Both the position numbers and the translations under genes were made by a program. A stretch of DNA of 20,717 nucleotides, from contig JAEDEN010000029.1 of the NCBI GenBank assembly GCA_016293265.1, positions 1 through 20,717 on the forward strand. Reading direction: 5' to 3'. The notes below the pieces were generated by a model. It did not search any database. It had not been told where the DNA came from and worked only from the letters and a program-made list of their open reading frames with translations. Positions 16,571 through 20,717 of this stretch are shown in pieces (position 1 is the first letter of the stretch; each line of letters opens with the position of its first letter). The stretch is from Oscillospiraceae bacterium. Lineage in GTDB: Bacteria > Bacillota > Clostridia > Oscillospirales > Oscillospiraceae.

Positions 16571-16603
16571 CAAAAAAGCCTTATCCCACAATTGGGACAA
16601 GAC
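16571..16603 (-). terminator. T-box regulated intrinsic terminator
   Basis: A 10-bp stem GTCTTGTCCC/GGGATAAGGC with two G-U pairs and a 6-nt loop (16578-16603) is followed on the minus strand by T6G (16571-16577). It lies 7 nt after the T-box sequence. Part of its 5' arm (CCCAA) can instead pair with UUGGG of the T-box region, consistent with an antiterminator switch. Confidence 0.88.
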
Positions 16604-16847
16604 TTCTGATCCTGCGGTACCACCCAAGTTGACGCGTAGCGCCCACTCCTTCCACATACATTCATATGTGCCGCCCTGATAACGGGTACGGCCCCCGTCG
16701 GCCACTACTGAGGAGAGCCTCTCCCGTTCGCTCCGCCCTCGCAAGTCCATTCACCAAAAGCTTCCCTGCCGTGATCCCACCACCCGCGGCTCTCTTTGAG
16801 GTTGCCCTTCCGGCTACTCTTCTTGCTCATCGGTTTTTCCTTGATTG
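16571..16847 (-). promoter_or_regulatory. T-box riboswitch leader, UGG (tryptophan) specifier
   Basis: The minus-strand RNA folds on paper as a canonical T-box. The basal helix is GCAAG/CUUGC (16822-16826 with 16741-16745). Then comes the specifier internal loop, with AAGAGUAG on one side (16814-16821) and UGAAUGGA on the other (16746-16753). It is closed above by CCGGAAG/CUUUUGG (16807-16813 with 16754-16760). In the standard GAA-codon-A layout the specifier is UGG, at 16747-16749. A short hairpin CACATA/TATGTG and the CCGUUAUC segment fit the Stem II/III region. The T-box sequence CTTGGGTGGTACCGCAGG (16611-16628) precedes the terminator. Uncharged tRNA-Trp would stabilise the antiterminator and switch on trpX onward. 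Confidence 0.93.
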
Positions 16848-16853
16848 CTTTGT

Positions 16854-16883
16854 ATTATACGCCGCCGCAGGGGAAAATGTCAA
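16854..16883 (-). promoter_or_regulatory. Consensus promoter of the T-box trpX operon
   Basis: The minus strand has TTGACA (16878-16883), an 18-bp spacer and TATAAT (16854-16859). Both boxes match the sigma-A consensus perfectly. Transcription would start near 16847, just before Stem I of the T-box. Confidence 0.85.
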
Positions 16884-16929
16884 CTGTCTATTTTGCACAA
16901 ATCGTATTAAAGCATTAATGCAATAAAGT

Positions 16930-16965
16930 GAGGTTTTTCATGCTCGCCCGCGTTTCTGAAACCTC
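16930..16965. repeat. Inverted repeat between divergent trpX and trkA promoters
   Basis: The arms GAGGTTT (16930-16936) and AAACCTC (16959-16965) are separated by 22 nt. It lies between the two divergent promoters, next to a GCATTAATGC palindrome (16912-16921). It could be an operator for either unit. There is no further evidence. Confidence 0.25.
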
Positions 16966-17000
16966 CGGCCTTTCCGCCGCCAAAAAATACCCCCGCCTTC

Positions 17001-17030
17001 TTGCTATTGCCCCGGTGTGTGCGCTATAAT
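17001..17030 (+). promoter_or_regulatory. Promoter of trkA-trkH
   Basis: TTGCTA (17001-17006), an 18-bp spacer and a perfect TATAAT (17025-17030). Transcription would start near 17037, giving a 5' leader of about 38 nt before the trkA TTG start. Confidence 0.7.
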
Positions 17031-17074
17031 ACTTGCGTATACCCTTCTATACCAATTATATGGGAGAGATTTGT

Positions 17075-18433
17075 TTGAAAATAATTATTGCGGGCGGTGG
17101 CAAGGTGGGCGCCACACTGACCCGCCAGCTTTCCGCGGAGGGCTATGACCTGACGCTGATGGATAAAAACACCCAGGTGCTGGAGAGCGTGATGAACTCC
17201 TATGACGTGATGGCGGTGCGGGGCAACTGCGCCACCATGGGAGCGCTGCACCAGGCGGGAGTGGAGGACGCGGACCTGCTTATCGCCGTCACCAACGCCG
17301 ACGAGGTGAACCTCCTTTGCTGCATGACGGCCCACGCCATGAATCCCAAGCTCCATACCATCGCCCGTATCCGCAACCCGGAATACTCTGACCAGATCTA
17401 CAAGATGCGGGACGCCTTCGGCCTTTCCCTGACGGTGAACCCGGAAAAGCAGGCCGCCGTAGAGATCGAGCGCCTCTTAAAATACCCCGGCTTCCTCCGC
17501 CGAGAGACCTTTGCCAAGGGCCGGGTAGAGATCGTGGAGCTGCGCATCAGTGAAAAGAGCAAGCTGTGCAACGTGGCCCTGGGGGACCTGAGCGGCATCA
17601 CCAAATGCCGTGTGCTGGTGTGCGCTGTGCTGCGGGAGGGCACCGCCATCGCCCCCAGCGGCAATTTCGTTCTCCGCCAGGGGGACCGTATTTTCGTCAC
17701 CGCCCCCACAGACCGGCTTACCGTGCTATTGCGGAACCTAGGCGTCATCACCCGTCCTGTGCGGCGGGTCATCCTCTGCGGTGGCGGCCGGGTGAGCTAT
17801 TACCTTGCAAGCCTGCTGCAAAAGGACGGTGTCTCCGTTCAGCTCATTGAGCACAGCCATGATCGCTGCGTGGAGCTGGCAGGCCTGCTGCCGGACACCT
17901 GCATCGTCCACGGCGACGCCAGCAGCCAGGCCCTGCTGGAAAACGAAGGCATTTCCCAGTGCGACGCCCTGGTGACCATGACGGGCCTGGATGAGCTGAA
18001 CATGATTATCTCCCTTTACGGCAGCAGCCGGGGGGTGCCGCAGATCATTACCAAGCTGGGCCACATGACCTCCACCGGCATCGTGGACGAGCTGCCCCTG
18101 GGCAGCATCATCTATCCCAAGGAGCTTTGCTGCAACACCATCGTCCGCTACGTCCGGGCCATGCAAAACCAGGCCGGCGCCGCCATTTCCGTCCACGCCA
18201 TTGCCGGCGGACAGCTTGAGGCGGTGGAATTCCTGGTGGATGAGACCACGGCGCATTGCGGCCAACCCCTGAAGGAAATCAAGCTCAAACCCAACGTCCT
18301 GGTGGTGAGCATCAACCATGGCGGCAGGACGGAGATGCCCAACGGCGAGTCCTGCTTCCGCAAGGGGGATACCATCGTCCTCGTTACCAGCAACCGGGGC
18401 GCTCTGCTCCAGCTCAACGATATATTTGCGTAA
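17075..18433 (+). CDS. trkA: Trk system potassium uptake regulatory protein TrkA
   Basis: A 452-residue cytoplasmic regulator with two tandem RCK units. The first nucleotide-binding motif is KIIIAGGGKVG (GGGKVG at 7-12) with the acidic residue D30 at the end of strand 2. The second is VILCGGGRVS near residue 232, a duplication typical of full-length TrkA rather than half-size KtrA. It binds NAD(H)/ATP and gates the TrkH channel (family knowledge). The start is taken as the TTG at 17075, because GGGAG lies 8 nt upstream and the protein then begins exactly at the first RCK strand. An ATG five codons earlier lies in the SD. trkH follows after 15 nt. Confidence 0.95.
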   Translation: MKIIIAGGGKVGATLTRQLSAEGYDLTLMDKNTQVLESVMNSYDVMAVRGNCATMGALHQAGVEDADLLIAVTNADEVNLLCCMTAHAMNPKLHTIARIRNPEYSDQIYKMRDAFGLSLTVNPEKQAAVEIERLLKYPGFLRRETFAKGRVEIVELRISEKSKLCNVALGDLSGITKCRVLVCAVLREGTAIAPSGNFVLRQGDRIFVTAPTDRLTVLLRNLGVITRPVRRVILCGGGRVSYYLASLLQKDGVSVQLIEHSHDRCVELAGLLPDTCIVHGDASSQALLENEGISQCDALVTMTGLDELNMIISLYGSSRGVPQIITKLGHMTSTGIVDELPLGSIIYPKELCCNTIVRYVRAMQNQAGAAISVHAIAGGQLEAVEFLVDETTAHCGQPLKEIKLKPNVLVVSINHGGRTEMPNGESCFRKGDTIVLVTSNRGALLQLNDIFA

Positions 18434-18448
18434 AAGCGGGGAATTGCC

Positions 18449-19900
18449 ATGAATTATAAAATGATGGGGCAATTCGTTGCCAAGATCCTGGCGGTGGAGG
18501 CGGCCTTCATGTTCCCGGCGCTGCTGATCAGCGTTTTTGGCAGAGAGGCCACCGCCATCCGGGGCTTCGTGGGAGCCTTTATTGCCATCGCAGCGGTGGA
18601 GATTCTTCTGCGCCTGACCTGCCGGGGCGCCCAGCGGGGCTTCCACGAGAAAGAGGGATTTGTGTCCGTGGCTCTGAGCTGGATTATCCTCAGCCTCCTG
18701 GGCTGCCTTCCCTTTTATCTCTCCGGCGCGATCCCCCGGTATATCGATGCCTTTTTCGAGATCGTTTCCGGCTTTACCACCACCGGTGCCTCCATCCTAC
18801 CTGCCGTGGAGGGCCTTCCCCGGGGCATTTTGTACTGGCGCAGCTTCAGCCATTGGCTGGGCGGCATGGGCGTGCTGGTCTTTTTGCTGGCGATTGCGCC
18901 GGCTGCCGGGGGGGACGGCTTTACCATGCACCTGCTCCGGGCGGAAAGCCCCGGCCCCAGCGTGGGCAAGCTGGTACCCCGGATGAAGAAGACCGCCTCC
19001 ATCCTCTATCTCATCTATATCGCCCTGACCGCCATGAACATTCTCTTCCTCCTTCTGGGGAATATGCCTCTGTTCGACGCGGTATGCACGGCCTTCGGCA
19101 CCGCTGGCACCGGCGGCTTCGGCACCAGGAACGATTCTCTCGCAGGCTTCTCCCCCTATCTCCAGAACGTGACCACCGTCTTCATGCTGCTGTTCGGCGT
19201 GAACTTCAGCTGCTATTACCTGCTGTTGATAAAGGAGTTCCGCTCCGTGTTCCGGGACGAGGAGCTGCGGCTCTATGGCGGATTGGTGCTGGGCAGCACA
19301 GCCCTGATTGCCTGGAACATCCGCGGGCTGTATGCCACACTGGAGGAGACTCTTCGCCACGCCGCCTTTCAGGTGGCCAGCATCATCACCACCACCGGCT
19401 TTGCCACCGCCGACTTTGACCTCTGGCCCAGCTTTTCCAAGTCCATCCTCCTGATGCTGATGATCGTCGGCGCCTGCGCGGGATCCACCGGCGGCGGCAT
19501 CAAATGCGTGCGGGTGCTGCTTTTGCTCAAGAGCCTCCGCCGCAATATCCGCCAGGTCATCCATCCCAGGAAAGTCCAGGTGGTGAGAAACAACCACCAG
19601 GTGGTGGATGAAAAGATTCTGGATAACACCAACGCCTACCTGGCCGCTTATGTGGTCATTATCATCATCAGCGTCATCCTCATCTCTCTGGACGGTTTTT
19701 CCACCACCACCAACATCTCCGCGGTGCTGGCCTGCTTCAACAACATCGGTCCCGGTCTGGAGACCGTGGGCCCCACCTGTAATTTCAGCGCCTACAGCAC
19801 CTTTTCCAAGCTGGTGCTGATCTTCGATATGCTGGCAGGCCGTTTGGAGATTTTCCCCATTCTGGCCCTCCTCACCCGCAGCACCTGGCGGCGCCGGTAA
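18449..19900 (+). CDS. trkH: Trk potassium transporter membrane subunit TrkH
   Basis: A 483-residue membrane protein of the TrkH/KtrB superfamily, built from four repeated M1-P-M2 units. The four selectivity-filter loops are visible: TTTGAS (about 109), GTGGFGT (about 219), TTTGFAT (about 313) and NNIGPGL (about 430), each supplying a filter glycine. GSTGGGIK between repeats three and four is also characteristic, as is the end AGRLEIFPILALL. It mediates K+ uptake and is gated by TrkA, encoded 15 nt upstream in the same unit. The SD is weak (GGGG at -10), suggesting dependence on translation of trkA. The length is normal and the frame intact. Confidence 0.95.
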   Translation: MNYKMMGQFVAKILAVEAAFMFPALLISVFGREATAIRGFVGAFIAIAAVEILLRLTCRGAQRGFHEKEGFVSVALSWIILSLLGCLPFYLSGAIPRYIDAFFEIVSGFTTTGASILPAVEGLPRGILYWRSFSHWLGGMGVLVFLLAIAPAAGGDGFTMHLLRAESPGPSVGKLVPRMKKTASILYLIYIALTAMNILFLLLGNMPLFDAVCTAFGTAGTGGFGTRNDSLAGFSPYLQNVTTVFMLLFGVNFSCYYLLLIKEFRSVFRDEELRLYGGLVLGSTALIAWNIRGLYATLEETLRHAAFQVASIITTTGFATADFDLWPSFSKSILLMLMIVGACAGSTGGGIKCVRVLLLLKSLRRNIRQVIHPRKVQVVRNNHQVVDEKILDNTNAYLAAYVVIIIISVILISLDGFSTTTNISAVLACFNNIGPGLETVGPTCNFSAYSTFSKLVLIFDMLAGRLEIFPILALLTRSTWRRR

Positions 19901-19905
19901 ACAAC

Positions 19906-19940
19906 TGCCCACGCGGACCAACGATCCGCGTGGGCACTTT
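19906..19940 (+). terminator. Intrinsic terminator of trkA-trkH
   Basis: A perfect 12-bp stem TGCCCACGCGGA/TCCGCGTGGGCA with a 7-nt loop is followed by CTTTTG on the plus strand, 5 nt after the trkH stop. Confidence 0.88.
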
Positions 19941-19944
19941 TGTA

Positions 19945-19979
19945 TAAAAAACACTGCAGATCTTTTCTGATCTGCAGTG
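19945..19979 (-). terminator. Minus-strand intrinsic terminator 1 of right-end array
   Basis: A perfect 11-bp stem CACTGCAGATC/GATCTGCAGTG with loop TTTTCT (19952-19979). On the minus strand it is followed directly by T6 (19945-19950). It faces trkH and would stop transcription coming from the right. Confidence 0.75.
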
Positions 19980-20021
19980 GTATGTTTGCACCACAAAAAA
20001 GATCGGCAGGACTTTATCTAA

Positions 20022-20201
20022 AACGGAATACCCTATTGTCCCTCTATCGTTTTGATACAGGAAAAAGAGAAAGTTGTAACACCTTCGCTTAACCTACAAA
20101 TTGCCGGCTTCTCGAAAGAAATCACGATGATTGATTATGGAATTACGAATGACACGGACAAATTCGTGACGGAAATTCAAATTCCGATTCATCCAAAGTA
20201 G
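20022..20201 (+). pseudogene. Possible gene remnant, 59 open codons without a normal start
   Basis: The frame between stops at 20019-20021 and 20199-20201 reads as protein-like (for example LNLQIAGFSKEITMIDYG and DKFVTEIQIPIHPK at the end), with AT-rich codons unlike the neighbours. It lacks an SD and has no ATG before codon 36; a TTG at 20052 is possible. The opposite strand, codon-aligned, is also open (20094-20288), so the coding strand is not decidable. The family is not recognised. It may be the tail of a decayed accessory gene or simple chance. Confidence 0.2.
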
Positions 20202-20246
20202 CAAGAGTAGCTGTGCTTCATAGTACTTCCTTAAAGTGTCAGAAAT

Positions 20247-20299
20247 AAAAAAAGAGGTCGTTTCGTATGCACCGGGTATTACATACAAAACGACCTCTT
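20247..20299 (-). terminator. Minus-strand intrinsic terminator 2 of right-end array
   Basis: An 18-bp stem from AAGAGGTCGTTTCGTATG (20252-20269) and its partner at 20282-20299, with one position that is a G-U pair in the minus-strand RNA, and a 12-nt loop. It is followed on the minus strand by a T7 run (20247-20253, the last two shared with the stem). The plus side has only TTAATT. Confidence 0.82.
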
Positions 20300-20362
20300 A
20301 ATTATTGTGTATTAAGTTTTCAGAATTTTTCACTTTTCTCAGGCGTGGCTGAAAAGGGTATG

Positions 20363-20392
20363 AAAAAGCCGGACCTTTTCTCAAAGCCCGGC
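20363..20392 (-). terminator. Minus-strand intrinsic terminator 3 of right-end array
   Basis: A 10-bp stem with outer GCCGG/CCGGC and inner G-U-containing pairs, and a 5-nt loop (20368-20392). It is followed on the minus strand by T5 (20363-20367). Confidence 0.65.
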
Positions 20393-20511
20393 ATGATTTC
20401 GGGGGTGATACCTGGTTCAAATCCATCTTCAATAGGAAAACGGCCTCAGCCGATCTACGGAAATGAAACTCCATTTTTGCGAGAAAAAGCCTGCAAACCC
20501 TTGGTATCACC

Positions 20512-20548
20512 AAAAAATGATTGCCGATCTTTTTAGATCGGCAATCAT
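20512..20548 (-). terminator. Minus-strand intrinsic terminator 4 of right-end array
   Basis: A perfect 13-bp stem ATGATTGCCGATC/GATCGGCAATCAT with loop TTTTTA (20517-20548). On the minus strand it is followed by T6 (20512-20517). Its core resembles that of the hairpin at 19952-19979. Confidence 0.78.
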
Positions 20549-20561
20549 GCATCTGGTGGTC

Positions 20562-20596
20562 AAAAAAGATCTCCCCGGTTTTTGGGGGTCTCTTAA
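20562..20596 (-). terminator. Imperfect minus-strand terminator-like hairpin
   Basis: AAGA and CCCC pair with GGGG and TCTT around a small internal loop, followed on the minus strand by T6 (20562-20567). It is weaker than the others and lies just before terminator 4 in the direction of minus transcription. Confidence 0.35.
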
Positions 20597-20717
20597 GCCG
20601 GTCAATCATCCTTTTTACTTTTGCGTAGATCATAGATCGTCTTGCTTTTTGAACTGTAAATATAGGGCAATACCGCAGAATGGTTTGTAAATGTAAGCCA
20701 TTGAGCAGATGAAGCCA

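Larger units (their letters stand above)
19981..20717. other. AT-rich segment without a confident gene
   Basis: About 740 nt, clearly poorer in GC than the rest of the window. I see no gene I can name, no tRNA and no complete mobile element. It contains several minus-strand terminator-like hairpins (listed separately), repeated copies of AGATCGGC/GCCGATCT, and short protein-like open frames such as plus 20022-20201. It may be decayed accessory DNA or a spacer downstream of a minus-strand gene to the right. Confidence 0.6.

Noticed and set aside
16267..16665. 132-codon minus-strand frame across the T-box terminator and trpX start
   Set aside because: It reads through the T-box element, the terminator and the trpX signal peptide in the wrong frame and has no SD. 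These elements explain the sequence better.
16911..16922. Palindrome GCATTAATGC as a regulator binding site
   Set aside because: A single short AT-centred palindrome with no second copy. It is not distinguishable from chance.
20094..20288. 64-codon minus-strand ORF as a real gene
   Set aside because: Its TTG start and first codons lie inside the stem of a strong terminator hairpin, there is no proper SD, and no family is recognised. It is kept only as part of a finding.
20412..20430. tRNA T-arm-like string (GGTTCAAATCC) on the plus strand
   Set aside because: Only three of five T-stem pairs form, and no matching acceptor, D-arm or anticodon arm can be found at the right distances.
1..20717. 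CRISPR array, insertion sequence or prophage
   Set aside because: I see no regularly spaced direct repeats, no transposase or integrase motifs, and no phage structural genes.

Overview
The window comes from a GC-rich member of the Firmicutes, most likely class Clostridia, order Oscillospirales (Flavonifractor/Lawsonibacter-like). That assignment is an inference from gene content, from the order rqcP-hup-mazG-SpoVB-type flippase, from a HemZ-type radical SAM enzyme, from strong GGAGG ribosome binding sites, and from a T-box leader with consensus sigma-A promoter boxes. I could not run a database search.

Positions 1-3300 (all minus strand) hold an oligosaccharide flippase of the SpoVB/MurJ superfamily, MazG, the nucleoid protein HU and the ribosome-quality-control protein RqcP. 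This resembles the Bacillus yabM-yabN-yabO cluster with HU inserted. Positions 3313-12560 (minus) hold a tightly packed housekeeping operon. It starts at a good promoter (12532-12560) and runs recJ, rel, dtd, an MBL-fold hydrolase, hemZ, a P-loop nucleoside kinase-like protein, a small zinc-ribbon protein and a purine nucleoside phosphorylase. It ends at hairpins near 3313-3370. Themes are DNA repair, stringent response, tRNA proofreading and purine/nucleoside salvage.

Positions 12640-16883 (minus) are the most interesting part. A consensus promoter drives a T-box riboswitch whose Stem I folds on paper with UGG (Trp) in the specifier position. After the T-box terminator comes a 13-codon ORF with a strong Shine-Dalgarno and two Trp codons, and then trpX (lipoprotein), a fumarylacetoacetate-hydrolase-family enzyme, trpY (permease) and trpZ (ATPase). 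The operon ends at an intrinsic terminator. It therefore reads as a tryptophan uptake operon with two candidate layers of tryptophan sensing, uncharged tRNA-Trp and translation of a Trp-containing leader peptide, and with an unexpected metabolic enzyme inside it.

Positions 17001-19936 (plus) hold the divergent trkA-trkH potassium uptake operon, with its own promoter and terminator. Positions 19940-20717 are visibly AT-richer and have no confident gene. They hold at least four intrinsic-terminator-like hairpins facing the minus strand, a recurring 8-mer and some short protein-like open frames, and look like an accessory or decayed intergenic segment.
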